The notes: generated by a model from the letters alone, not told the origin. A stretch of 59,371 nucleotides of DNA from Wolbachia endosymbiont of Cylisticus convexus (GCF_003344345.1 NZ_QPIP01000002.1:1-59371), one strand, 5' to 3'; shown: positions 40,808 through 49,745, counted from the first letter of the stretch. Numbers and translations are program-made.

Positions 40808-43270
40808 ATGTTAGAAGAAAAATACAGCTTTAGAGAAATTGAAGACAAATACAACATATTATGGGAAGGAAGTAAAGTTTATAAATGGAATGGTGAAAAG
40901 GATAACACTTTCACTATAGATACACCTCCACCAACAATATCGGGAAAGTTGCATATCGGCCATATATTTAGCTATTGCCATACGGACTTTATTGCGAGGT
41001 TTCAACGCATGCTGGGGAAAGATGTGTTTTATCCAATTGGATTTGATGATAATGGGCTTCCCACTGAAAGGTTAGTTGAGCGGACATATAAAACCCGCGC
41101 AAAAGAAGTTGGCAGGAAGAAATTTATAGAGATGTGCCATGAAGTTATTGAGAAGTCAAAGCAAGAATTCAAGGAGTTATTTAAATCAGTTGGCATTAGT
41201 TATGATTGGAGTTTGGAGTATCACACAATCAGTAAAGAAGCTGTGACGCTTTCTCAAATGTCGTTCATTGACCTGTATAACAAAGGGTATGCATACAGGA
41301 AAATGCAACCTATTCTTTGGGATCCAGTTGATAAAACTGCAATTGCGCAGGCAGAGATAGAAGACAAAATTTTTGAATCATCTTTAAATATAATAGTTTT
41401 TTCCACTGAAAAAAATGAGCAGATCAAGATTGCAACTACGCGACCTGAGTTGCTTCCAGCATGCGTTGCAGTTTTTTGTCATCCAGAAGATGCACGCTAC
41501 ACTCAGCTGATTGGAAAAACAGCTACAGTAGCAATAACAGAGGCAAAAGTTCCAATAATAGCTGATGATAAGGTCAAAATAGATAAAGGCACTGGGCTTG
41601 TTATGTGCTGTACATTCGGTGATGAGCTCGACATATATTGGCAGCAAAAGCATAATCTGCCGATGAAAATTATCATTGATCAGGATGGAAAGATGAACCT
41701 GCATGCAGTGTGTGATCAAAAATGGATCCCAGTGCTTAACACTGGGATCCATGGGCTAAAGGTCAGAAAAGCAAGAAAGAAAATAATTGAAATCCTCAGT
41801 GGAAAAGGACTTTTAATAGAAAGCACCAACATTTCTCATTCTGTCAAATGTGCGGAAAGATCTGGTGCATCACTTGAAATATTACCTACTTATCAATGGT
41901 TTATCAAGATCTTAGGGCAAAAGGCTCAAGTATTAGATAAAGTAAGAGAATGTAATTGGCATCCAGAGTCTATGCGTAAACGTATGGAGGTGTGGATAGA
42001 AGGACTAAATTGGGATTGGTGCATTTCAAGGCAGCGCTATTTTGGTGTGCCATTTCCGGTATGGTATTCAAAGCGTAAAGGAGAGGAAGGCAAAATTATT
42101 CTAGCTGAAGTAAAGGATTTGCCTATAGATCCACTTAAAGATTTGCCGAAAGGCTATAGCAAAGAAGAGGTTGTTCCAGATCAAGATGTAATGGATACTT
42201 GGGCAACAAGTGCGATAACTCCTCAGCTAAGTGCACTGGCAGTAAACAGTGAGCTCGGTTTACCAAGCCATCGGTATGACAAGGTATTTCCTGCAGATCT
42301 GCGCAGCCAAAGCCATGAGATAATAAGAACCTGGGCTTTTTACACAATTTTGAAGGCGCATTATCATGCAGATTCACTGCCGTGGAAGAATATCATGATT
42401 AGCGGTTGGTGTTTGGCTGATGATAAAAAAAAGATGAGTAAATCAAAAGGTAACATCATTACTCCTCATGTAATGCTTGATGCTTATGGAGCTGATGTGG
42501 TTCGCTATTGGGCAGCAAATTCAAGACTTGGTGTTGACACAGTCTACTCTGAAAATATCTTCAAAATTGGCAAACGGCTCGTTACGAAACTTTGGAATGC
42601 TAGCAAATTTGTTTCCATGTTCATGGAAAAACATCAAACTATGAGCATAAATTCCATCAGTGAGGCGATGGACAAGTGGGTATTGTCTAAGTTGTACAAA
42701 GTTATAGAAAGAGCAACAAATAACCTATTGCAATTTGAATATTGCGAAGCTTTGAGTGCGGTAGAAGAATTTTTTTGGAAAGATTTTTGTGATAATTACT
42801 TAGAGCTAGTAAAAAAACGTGCATACGGTAGCAGTGAAGCAAATTCAAGCGCTAAACAGAGTTTAACATATGTGTTGAACATTATTTTGCGGTTATTTGC
42901 ACCCTTTTTGCCATACATTACAGAAGAAATATATCATCGGTTGTATAGTTATAACTCCGTGCACAATAAAAGTAATTGGCCTAGCAAGCAAGAGCTGATC
43001 TATGATAAGCATTCTGAAGAAATGGGAGATAATTTCGTGCAGATGTTAAACTTAGTGAGAAAAATAAAAGCGGATAATAATGTGTCAGTTAAGCACTTGA
43101 TAAAAAAATTGATGATAAAAGCAAATGCAAAAGAGGATAAGTTAAATCAATCTGCACAGGATGATTTGCAGGCAATTTGCAATGCTGAAGTGATAGAATG
43201 GGTTGAGAGTACAGAGGCAGAGCTTATAACTGAGAATGGAAAATTTACTGTAAGTGTATTGATTGCATAA
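40808..43270 (+). CDS. valS: valyl-tRNA synthetase
   Basis: ValS charges tRNA-Val and edits mischarged threonine. The 820 residues include the class I motifs HIGH (49-52, in PPTISGKLHIGHIFSY) and KMSKS (542-546), the editing domain between them, and the anticodon-binding helical domain. The size and sequence style are those of the shorter, archaeal-like form found in Rickettsiales rather than the about 950-residue E. coli form. Residues 306-315 (WIPVLNTGIH) are encoded by a palindromic repeat inserted in the editing-domain region, keeping the frame. The A8 run before KMSKS is in frame. It is a lone gene. Confidence 0.97.
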   Translation: MLEEKYSFREIEDKYNILWEGSKVYKWNGEKDNTFTIDTPPPTISGKLHIGHIFSYCHTDFIARFQRMLGKDVFYPIGFDDNGLPTERLVERTYKTRAKEVGRKKFIEMCHEVIEKSKQEFKELFKSVGISYDWSLEYHTISKEAVTLSQMSFIDLYNKGYAYRKMQPILWDPVDKTAIAQAEIEDKIFESSLNIIVFSTEKNEQIKIATTRPELLPACVAVFCHPEDARYTQLIGKTATVAITEAKVPIIADDKVKIDKGTGLVMCCTFGDELDIYWQQKHNLPMKIIIDQDGKMNLHAVCDQKWIPVLNTGIHGLKVRKARKKIIEILSGKGLLIESTNISHSVKCAERSGASLEILPTYQWFIKILGQKAQVLDKVRECNWHPESMRKRMEVWIEGLNWDWCISRQRYFGVPFPVWYSKRKGEEGKIILAEVKDLPIDPLKDLPKGYSKEEVVPDQDVMDTWATSAITPQLSALAVNSELGLPSHRYDKVFPADLRSQSHEIIRTWAFYTILKAHYHADSLPWKNIMISGWCLADDKKKMSKSKGNIITPHVMLDAYGADVVRYWAANSRLGVDTVYSENIFKIGKRLVTKLWNASKFVSMFMEKHQTMSINSISEAMDKWVLSKLYKVIERATNNLLQFEYCEALSAVEEFFWKDFCDNYLELVKKRAYGSSEANSSAKQSLTYVLNIILRLFAPFLPYITEEIYHRLYSYNSVHNKSNWPSKQELIYDKHSEEMGDNFVQMLNLVRKIKADNNVSVKHLIKKLMIKANAKEDKLNQSAQDDLQAICNAEVIEWVESTEAELITENGKFTVSVLIA
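41722..41752. repeat. palindromic element inside the valS coding sequence
   Basis: Arms of 13 bases (41722-41734 and 41740-41752) are perfectly complementary around CTTAA. The core CCCAGTG/CACTGGG is the same as in the intergenic palindromes of this window. It is translated in frame as KWIPVLNTGIH between VCDQ and GLKVRKARKK. Rickettsia and Wolbachia are known to carry such elements inside proteins; this instance is seen directly. Confidence 0.9.
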
Positions 43271-43319
43271 CTTAGCATTCGTGTTAGCATGATAATTATT
43301 TAGCTGTGAGGGAATGGTG

Positions 43320-43469
43320 ATGGGTGGTTCATATTATAGTAAAGCTAAAGGACAAGAAGACGATTATCATAACTTCGTTCAAAAATTTTTGTTTTTGCTC
43401 AATAAGATAAGAGAAAAAAATAAATCAATTCACACTGCTGTAGCTAATTTTAACGTATTATGTTTTTAA
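43320..43469 (+). CDS. small ORF upstream of the coiled-coil gene
   Basis: ATG 43320 opens a 49-residue frame (MGGSYYSKAKGQEDDYHNFV to NFNVLCF) that overlaps the next start at 43460 by ten bases. The upstream sequence has GTGAGGGAATGGTG, a weak ribosome site. It may be a separate small protein or the true N terminus of the following gene after a frameshift. No homologue is recognised. Confidence 0.4.
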   Translation: MGGSYYSKAKGQEDDYHNFVQKFLFLLNKIREKNKSIHTAVANFNVLCF

Positions 43470-44266
43470 TAAAACATAATACCAATTTTAATGAAGATGA
43501 AGTATATAAAGCCATTATCCAAGATTACAATAGTATAGCTAGACCAGAGCTTCAAGATGAGGCTAAAAAAGTGTTGAATGGATATATTGAAAATGGTGTT
43601 GAAACAGTCTCAATATATAGAAGTTGTGCAGAAATTGAATTGAGGGCTAATAAACATGAATTCAAAATCAGTGAGTTTTTAAATAGTAATTTCTGTAAAG
43701 ATAATGGAATTTTAGGGTTTTCAACGCTGCATAGCAATGGAAAAAGTGGAATACACGGCTTTGTTTCTGAAGAAGGGATAAAGTATTACATTGTAACTGA
43801 TGGTTCATACGAAATGACTCTGAACTGGTATGATAAGGATGGAAAAAAGTGTACTATTATAATTAACATTGATGCTAGTGGTATAGAACTTATTGAGCGT
43901 AATAGTGTTACTGACGATCAGTTGAAAGCGAACAAAGATGTAAAAATAGGTAACTTATTCTTGTATCAAATAAAATTTAAAAATAAGGAGGAAGGCAATC
44001 ATAAATCATCTGAAACCGTGATAGAAAATGGTAATAGAAATATTAACATTCAAACAACTCAAGAAATTGAGTGTGATAGCAAAGAAACTCAGATAAGTGC
44101 TACTAAAATGCAAGACAAAAGTACACAAGCTATAGATGACAGCTTAAACGAAGAGATTAATAAATTGGAAAAAGAAAATACAAGATTGACTGAAGATAAA
44201 GAAATTATATCAGAACAATTGCAGCAGAAAGTGAGAGAGGTAGAGGAATTAAAAGCTATCATATAA
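43460..44266 (+). CDS. orphan protein with C-terminal coiled coil, probably cut by a nonsense mutation
   Basis: The 268 residues have a mixed N-terminal domain (FNEDEVYKAIIQDYNSIARP to FLYQIKFKNKEEG) and a C-terminal coil (EEINKLEKENTRLTEDKEII). The TAA at 44264-44266 is followed in the same frame by about 74 sense codons (KNLDQKTEELAKATQKLKQL and onward to TAA 44489-44491), so the coil originally continued. No family is recognised. It belongs with the next gene to a group of coiled-coil proteins between valS and pyrF. Confidence 0.55.
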   Translation: MFLIKHNTNFNEDEVYKAIIQDYNSIARPELQDEAKKVLNGYIENGVETVSIYRSCAEIELRANKHEFKISEFLNSNFCKDNGILGFSTLHSNGKSGIHGFVSEEGIKYYIVTDGSYEMTLNWYDKDGKKCTIIINIDASGIELIERNSVTDDQLKANKDVKIGNLFLYQIKFKNKEEGNHKSSETVIENGNRNINIQTTQEIECDSKETQISATKMQDKSTQAIDDSLNEEINKLEKENTRLTEDKEIISEQLQQKVREVEELKAII

Positions 44267-44566
44267 AAAAATTTAGATCAGAAAACTGAAGAGTTAGCTA
44301 AAGCAACACAAAAACTCAAGCAGTTAAGTGATGCGGTAGAGAGTGAAGTTAAGGAGAGAAGAATTGCCATTTCATTAAAAAACTCTTTGAGGTTATTTGA
44401 TAGGCAAGTTATTTTATTCATCGTTACTTCTCTCACTAAAAACATATCTGTGAGAACTTATTATTCTATCTCCTCATATCTTTTTCCTTAACTTGACTCG
44501 TATGGTCTACGGGTAAGACAATTTTAATCAATATATATAAAACTGCAGCAGTTTTATATATAGGTT

Positions 44567-45755
44567 ATGAGCAATTTATTTAATAAAGGTAATACATTTT
44601 ATTTTATAGCTAGTTCTCTAGCTACTCTTACATTACTTACATCTTTAGTGCTTATTAATGTACCTAGTTCTTTAATTCTCGCTTTAGCTGCATTGTCTGC
44701 TTTGGCTCTTATGCTCTTGTATAAAATAATGAGTAACAATAGGAGAATAGAGGATAAATTCACTCAGAAAGAGCGAGAGTTAGAAGAGAAAATAACTCTG
44801 GCTGCAAAAAAAAATAGAAAAATTAAATGATCAATTAACTAGAGAAAAGCAAAATCTAGACGGGGAAGTAAATAAGGTAAATGGGTTAGAATGTGAGAGG
44901 GACTCTTTAAAGCAAGAGTTAGAAAGTAAAAAGTGCCGTATATATGGGATGGCAGAAAAATTAGATGAAATAACGAAAGAAAAAGATAAGCTTGGTGAGC
45001 AGGGAAAAAAATTCTCTTCTGAGATCTTGCATTTACATGAGCAGTTACAGGAAAAAGAAGCTAATCTAGCCGAAAAAGAAGAATGCATAACGGAATTGAA
45101 AAGGAAAATAGACAATAATAAACATACAGAATCGGAAAATGCAGAACTGTATAAGAAAGTAGAAAAATTATCTAAAGAAAAAGAGGAGTTACTCGAGAAA
45201 ATAAGAGAAATATCTGAAAATAGAAAAATATTAAGCGGGGAAATAGAAGAATTACATAGAGAGAAGGATACATTAAATAACGAATTAAGTGAAAAACAAG
45301 ACAAAATTAAAAAGCTTGAAAAAGAAAATAGATATTTATCTGAAGAGTTAGAAAAGAAATCTGAAGAGCTAAATCAAGCAAATGGTTTTATTGAAGATCA
45401 GTTCCTTGAGTCAAAGAAAATAACAAAAAAGCACGATAATAAGGTGAGGGATTTAGAAAATTTACTCTTAAAGCGAGATGATCAAATAGAACAACTTCAA
45501 TGTATGAAGGTAGAAGAATCGATAAGAGAAAATGAAGCAATTAAAGATTATAGCGAAAAGAGAATTATGCAATTTACGCCAGGTAAATATTATGGATGTG
45601 AATCACAGTCGGAGGCAACGTCTGATTCTTTACAGAAAGATCTTGGATATGAATCATCACCTGCTAGCACTCCGACCAAATTGCCAAATTCACTATTGAC
45701 AGGATCTTATGAACTTAGTCAGTTTAATCAGAGTGAAGGTATTTGCAAAACATAA
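44567..45755 (+). pseudogene. membrane-anchored long coiled-coil protein, frameshifted
   Basis: The first frame (44567-44830) encodes two hydrophobic segments (FYFIASSLATLTLLTSLVLI and SLILALAALSALALMLLYKI) and the start of a coil. The coil continues in another frame from about 44815 (EKLNDQLTREKQNLDGEVNK), runs through ATG 44949 and ends at 45755 after a Ser/Thr-rich tail. One base fewer in the A9 run at 44806-44814 would give a single protein of about 395 residues. The coil part (MAEKLDEITKEKDKLGEQGK onward) is about 200 residues with regular heptads. Function unknown; a structural or host-interacting role is speculation. Confidence 0.75.
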
Positions 45756-45791
45756 TAACTAGCTTTATTATAAAAAAAATTATACAAGATA

Positions 45792-46463
45792 ATGAACCCA
45801 ATAATATGCGCACTAGATACACGAGATTTGAATAAAGCTATATCTTTAGCTAATGCTCTGCGTGATAAGGTTGGCATGGTAAAGCTTGGGTTAGAATTTT
45901 TTGCTGCACATGGTCTTTCTGGAGTGGGAGAAGTTGCAAAATGCAATGTACCAATTTTTTTAGATCTGAAATTGCATGATATTCCAAACACTGTAGCCAG
46001 AACGATTGAAGCAATAAAGATTCTAGATGTTGAAATGCTAACATTGCATATCAGTGGTGGGACAAAAATGCTTAAAGAAGCGCTAAGTGTAGTGCAAGGG
46101 AAAAAAATAAAGCTAATTGGAGTAACAGTACTAACTAGCATGGGTAATGAAGATCTAAGCGAGCTTGGAGTGGCAAGAGAAACAAAATCACAGGTAATTT
46201 TGTTAGCAAAGCTTGCAAAGAAAATTGGTCTGCATGGAATAGTCTGCTCTGCATTAGAAGCTCAAGAAGTGCGCCAAGAATGTGGTAAAGACTTTAAAAT
46301 TATTACTCCAGGAATCCGTATAGATTCAGGTCATGATGATCAAAAAAGGACAGCAACACCAAAAGAAGCGATAAATTCAGGAGCTGATTATATCGTAATT
46401 GGCAGGCCAATTACAAAAACCGCAAGTAGTGCAGAATTAATATTGAAATCCCTTATTGATTGA
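45792..46463 (+). CDS. pyrF: orotidine 5'-phosphate decarboxylase
   Basis: PyrF decarboxylates OMP to UMP, the last step of pyrimidine synthesis. The 223 residues form the TIM barrel with the catalytic motif FLDLKLHDIPNTVART (Asp-Lys-Asp pattern), GLEFFAAHG, ITPGIRIDSGHDDQKR and DYIVIGRPITKTASSAELI with the phosphate-binding Gly-Arg. Length is normal for the short bacterial form. The 3' end of the gene is partly duplicated at 47001-47095. Confidence 0.96.
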   Translation: MNPIICALDTRDLNKAISLANALRDKVGMVKLGLEFFAAHGLSGVGEVAKCNVPIFLDLKLHDIPNTVARTIEAIKILDVEMLTLHISGGTKMLKEALSVVQGKKIKLIGVTVLTSMGNEDLSELGVARETKSQVILLAKLAKKIGLHGIVCSALEAQEVRQECGKDFKIITPGIRIDSGHDDQKRTATPKEAINSGADYIVIGRPITKTASSAELILKSLID

Positions 46464-46564
46464 AGCAGTTCAGGTAAATAACTATTAAGATCAAATGCTG
46501 TCTTTTACAGATTAAAAATACATGAACTCTTGATCTTGCATTTCATCTGCGATAGGCAATAACT

Positions 46565-46885
46565 TTACGCTCTCATTAAAGTGTTACTTAACGAGAAGCT
46601 TTTTAAAATAGATAAATCTGAACTAGATTGACCCTTAAAAAGAGTAAAACAGTAGTCAAAATCATCATCATTATCTTCTAAACACTTTAGATACTTGTCA
46701 AGGTCTTGCCGATCTTTCTTACTTAAATTATCTGGATCTTTTAGATTATCTAAATCGCGTTCTGCTTTTTCTAATTCATACTTAACGCAGTAATCTTGGC
46801 ATTTGTTTTCGCATGCTTTTTTGGATGGTGATCTACATTGACGTGTGCATATAAGATCGGGACTTTCTATTTTTTCTTTATTCAT
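46565..46885 (-). CDS. small Cys-rich orphan protein
   Basis: The 106 residues have seven Cys at 13, 17, 25, 29, 33, 68 and 79, giving a CxxxC-x7-CxxxC-x3-C cluster followed by an acidic helix-rich part (DNLKDPDNLSKKDRQDLDKY). A metal-binding or disulfide-bonded hairpin is possible. The ribosome site TAGGAGT precedes the start (minus strand, near 46893). Just beyond the stop another frame reads NESVKLLPIADEMQDQEFMY, which resembles the C terminus of the gene at 7137-7562, so the end of this gene may be frameshifted. No family is recognised. Confidence 0.55.
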   Translation of the reverse strand: MNKEKIESPDLICTRQCRSPSKKACENKCQDYCVKYELEKAERDLDNLKDPDNLSKKDRQDLDKYLKCLEDNDDDFDYCFTLFKGQSSSDLSILKSFSLSNTLMRA

Positions 46886-47000
46886 AATCTACTCCTAATT
46901 TTAAAAGCAATATCTATATTAGCATATAGGTGTAAATATTGTATTAATATAATTACTTTTTAGGTATATATGACAGATTGAAATCATTTGTGGTGCCTTA

Positions 47001-47095
47001 GAAGAAGCAATAAACTCAGAAACCGAGTTTATTGTAATTGGCAGATCCATCTGCAAATAGTGCAGAATTAATATTGAAATCTCTTACTGATTGAA
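47001..47095 (+). pseudogene. partial duplicate of the pyrF 3' end
   Basis: The segment decodes EEAINSETEFIVIGR, then is out of frame, and the DNA from about 47056 (AATAGTGCAGAATTAATATT and on to GATTGAAGCAG at 47099) closely follows the pyrF end at 46423-46468. It is in direct orientation, 600 bases downstream of the original, with the Cys-rich gene between the two copies. The rest of 46886-47566 holds palindromic repeats and the promoter at 47307-47335. Confidence 0.75.
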
Positions 47096-47306
47096 GCAGG
47101 AGAGCGGTAAGGTAGATAAGGTAGCATAGAGTAAAAGCGACAAACGCTTGCCATCGTAGTTTTAGAGCAACCGGGGAAGGGTGTCAAGCACTGGGATGAC
47201 AAGAAGAGGATACTTGAAGGATACCATTTATTGTTTTGGCAAGTTTGTACAGCTAAGTACTTTATTTGTACATTCTCCTCAATGGGTGTACAGCGAAAAA
47301 AAGTGC

Positions 47307-47335
47307 TTGACAGGAAAAAATAAACGCTGTATAGT
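47307..47335 (+). promoter_or_regulatory. near-consensus sigma-70 promoter upstream of the capsid gene
   Basis: TTGACA at 47307-47312 and TATAGT at 47330-47335 are separated by exactly 17 bases. It lies 230 bases before the capsid start, on the same strand, with a repeat unit in between. Whether it drives the capsid gene or an unseen RNA is open. Confidence 0.6.
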
Positions 47336-47384
47336 GTTAATAGTTCTTTAAATTAGGTACGCAGTGTCATGCCAGTGCTCGACA

Positions 47385-47500
47385 CTAGCATCCAGTCTTT
47401 TCATAATCATCAAAACGTTGTATTTTAACATAAAATAGCTATTTTTATGTTTACTAACTTAACTGGATTCCAGTGTTAGCTACATACATGACAATGAAAA
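47385..47500. repeat. left member of an inverted repeat pair around the capsid gene
   Basis: The unit starts with palindromic-element half GCCAGTGCTCGACACTAGC, has a middle containing AAAACGTTGTATTTTAACAT (47412-47431) and ends with ACTGGATTCCAGTG. Its reverse complement is found with high similarity at 48805-48940, beyond the capsid gene. Confidence 0.75.
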
Positions 47501-47566
47501 GGTACTGATAAAGATTATCCTCAAATTACAATAACTATTCTAATTTTATTTTTAAAGGAGGCTATT

Positions 47567-48706
47567 ATGTCACTTACTGATATCGCTCACCGTGTCAATG
47601 AACTCGCTTCATCATGGGAGCAATTTAAACTAATAAATGATCGAAAACTAAAAGAAATTGAAAGCAAAGGGCCTGCAACAATCGAGCAGCTATGTAAGAT
47701 AAATAGTAATATTGATAATTGCAAAGAGCGCTTAGATTTTATTGAAACTGCAGCTCAACGTCCAGAGGCGAGCACAACAAACGACAAACATTTTTCTGAT
47801 TATGTCCGCAAGGGCGATTTATCGCACAAAACCCTCAGTGGAGATGATAATGATATTGGAGGGTATTTAGTTACTCCTCATATTGTAAAACGGATAAACA
47901 AGCGTATAGCTGATTCATCTCCAATGCGGCAAATATGTTCCAATCAAAGAATCTCTACTGAAACATTAGATTATATTATAGAAGATTGTGAACGTGCTGG
48001 TGCAGGTTGGAGTGGTGAAACAGTAGAAGATGAAGATGGTGGCTATAAATCTAAGTATGACTTTGCAAAAGACACGAGTACACCTAAAATTCAAAAAATT
48101 TCCATTACAACTTATGAGCTCTATGCTCAACCGCAAATATCACAAAAATTGCTCGATGATGCATTTGTCAATGTTGAAAGTTGGCTTGTGGAAAAGGTTG
48201 CCGAAACTTTCAGTAAGAAGGAGAATGAAGCCTTCATAAAAGGTGATGGCACTTTTCAGCCTAAAGGAATTTTAGCTTATGAAGATAAAATAGAGCAAAT
48301 TAAAGCTGATGAGCTAGATAGTGATGCCATAATGATATTGTACTATTCTCTGAATGAACATTACTCTAAAAATGCATCATTCTTGATGAACAGGAATACG
48401 TTAAAGGACGTTAGGCTACTAAAATCTGAAACAGGTCAATATCTTTGGCAGCCGAGTTTATCTCTTGAAACTCCAGATACTTTAATGGGAATACCAGTAT
48501 ATCAATCTGCTGATATGCCACCTACAGTGATTGCAGTAGCAGATTTCAAACAAGCTTATAAGATTGTAGATAACAGAGGAATGAGAATATTGAGAGACCC
48601 TTATACAAACAAACCTTATGTTAGATTTTTTGTCACTAAGCGTGTCGGTGGGGAAGTTGTAAACACCAGCGCTATCAAATTGTTAAAAATTGCGAGCAAA
48701 TACTAA
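47567..48706 (+). CDS. HK97-fold major capsid protein, GTA-like
   Basis: The 379 residues form a phage/GTA major capsid protein: an N-terminal coiled coil (delta-like domain, about 1-65), then the HK97 fold starting near GGYLVTPHIVKRINKRIADS. DAFVNVESWLVEKVAETFSK with KENEAFIKGDGTFQPKGILA matches the pattern of the alphaproteobacterial gene transfer agent capsid (gp5-type). The C terminus includes GIPVYQSADMPP and RDPYTNKPYVRFFVTKRVGG. A perfect AAAGGAGG ribosome site lies five bases before ATG. No portal, protease, terminase or tail gene is nearby, yet the frame is intact. Confidence 0.88.
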   Translation: MSLTDIAHRVNELASSWEQFKLINDRKLKEIESKGPATIEQLCKINSNIDNCKERLDFIETAAQRPEASTTNDKHFSDYVRKGDLSHKTLSGDDNDIGGYLVTPHIVKRINKRIADSSPMRQICSNQRISTETLDYIIEDCERAGAGWSGETVEDEDGGYKSKYDFAKDTSTPKIQKISITTYELYAQPQISQKLLDDAFVNVESWLVEKVAETFSKKENEAFIKGDGTFQPKGILAYEDKIEQIKADELDSDAIMILYYSLNEHYSKNASFLMNRNTLKDVRLLKSETGQYLWQPSLSLETPDTLMGIPVYQSADMPPTVIAVADFKQAYKIVDNRGMRILRDPYTNKPYVRFFVTKRVGGEVVNTSAIKLLKIASKY

Positions 48707-48804
48707 AAACTTCTATAGCATCATCTTTAGAGCTGACCAAAGCAACACGTCATACCGCGATTCATTCCATAACTGTACGAACATTGTGATTTTGGCCCAT
48801 CAGG

Positions 48805-48940
48805 AGGGTGTCATCCCAGTGCTTGACACTGGGATCCAGGAATTTTATTAAGTTGGCGAGCATAAAAACAGCTGTTTTATGTTAAAATACAACGTTTTAA
48901 TAATTATGAAAAAGCTGGATTCCAGTACTGGAATGACATC
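48805..48940. repeat. right member of an inverted repeat pair around the capsid gene
   Basis: A full palindromic element (GTCATCCCAGTGCTTGACAC and on) is followed by the reverse complement of the middle of 47385-47500, including ATGTTAAAATACAACGTTTT at 48878-48897, and closes with CTGGATTCCAGTACTGGAAT. Upstream, 48764-48800 carries CTGTACGAACATTGTGATTT and GGCCCATCAGGAGG, which recurs inverted at 52764-52806. The gap 48707-48960 contains no gene. Confidence 0.75.
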
Positions 48941-48975
48941 TTTTTTCTCCTTTTTCCCTTTAAAGTAAAAAATAG

Positions 48976-49004
48976 TTGACATATTATATTTTTTATTAGA
49001 TAAT
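48976..49004 (+). promoter_or_regulatory. strong sigma-70-type promoter for the orphan gene at 49039
   Basis: TTGACA (48976-48981), a 17-base AT-only spacer, and GATAAT (48999-49004). The start codon follows 34 bases later with AAGGAG in between. Confidence 0.7.
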
Positions 49005-49038
49005 TAAGTTAATATATTATTAATTTAAGGAGTAAAAT

Positions 49039-49701
49039 ATGTGGAAAAGCATAAAAAACTTTTTTAAGTGGATTGCTGATCACACAGGAATTTCATGGAT
49101 TTTAGGAAAATTAGACTGGAAAAACCATCAGTCTACTGGTCAAGAAGAGGATTTTGTCTTTTTAGGTATGCCACAATCAGAAGCACCTGCTAAAAGTAAA
49201 ACAAAACATACTGGTAATCAAAAAGATAATTTTATCGCTGAGAACTCATTATCTGATAAACTAATGGAGAGGCAAGTTCAAGAAAAACAAAATGACATTA
49301 CTTCTCAATGGGAAGTAGGATTATTAAATTTAAAGAAATCTTATGATTTAAGAAGTCATCCTAAGGTTAAACAAATACTATCTGATCTCATTTCAAGGAC
49401 AGAGAAGCTAAACGATGACTCAAGAACATTTGCACATAAGAATATAAGTAAGTTATGTGACAATAAGGAAGAGAAAGAATACTCCAACGTTTTGAAAGAG
49501 CAAGCTGAAGGAGAGTATATTGTTATTAACGGTGTTATTATTCCAGAGGGAGCAAAGTTGAAGTTTTTCCCAGAGTTATCTGACTTTTTATCAAAAGCAA
49601 GCTTGGAAAGAGAAAAATTGTTTTGCAAGGTGGTACCAAATTCGTTATTTACCCAACTAATAACACCAGAACAAGTTGCTAATAATGATCGTTCTTGTTA
49701 G
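49039..49701 (+). CDS. orphan protein in its own transcription unit
   Basis: The 220 residues match no family that I know. The N terminus is aromatic and amphipathic (MWKSIKNFFKWIADHTGISW), the centre is polar, and residues 95-150 look helical (EVGLLNLKKSYDLRSHPKVK). There is no clear membrane segment. The gene has a near-consensus promoter, an AAGGAG ribosome site six to seven bases before ATG, and a strong terminator directly after the stop, so it is a well-expressed single-gene unit. An effector or abundant small cytosolic protein is possible but unproven. Confidence 0.72.
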   Translation: MWKSIKNFFKWIADHTGISWILGKLDWKNHQSTGQEEDFVFLGMPQSEAPAKSKTKHTGNQKDNFIAENSLSDKLMERQVQEKQNDITSQWEVGLLNLKKSYDLRSHPKVKQILSDLISRTEKLNDDSRTFAHKNISKLCDNKEEKEYSNVLKEQAEGEYIVINGVIIPEGAKLKFFPELSDFLSKASLEREKLFCKVVPNSLFTQLITPEQVANNDRSC

Positions 49702-49711
49702 TTAATTTCAC

Positions 49712-49745
49712 AAAAGAGCACCTAAAGATGTGCTCTTTTTTTCTT
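49712..49745 (+). terminator. rho-independent terminator after the orphan gene
   Basis: Perfect 10-base arms (49712-49721 and 49730-49739) surround an eight-base loop. The arm contains GAGCAC/GTGCTC and the T run continues to about 49742. Confidence 0.92.

Noticed and set aside
47567..48706. Remnant of prophage WO
   Set aside because: The capsid looks like the GTA/HK97 gp5 type rather than a WO capsid as I know it, and no WO structural, recombinase or ankyrin module surrounds it.
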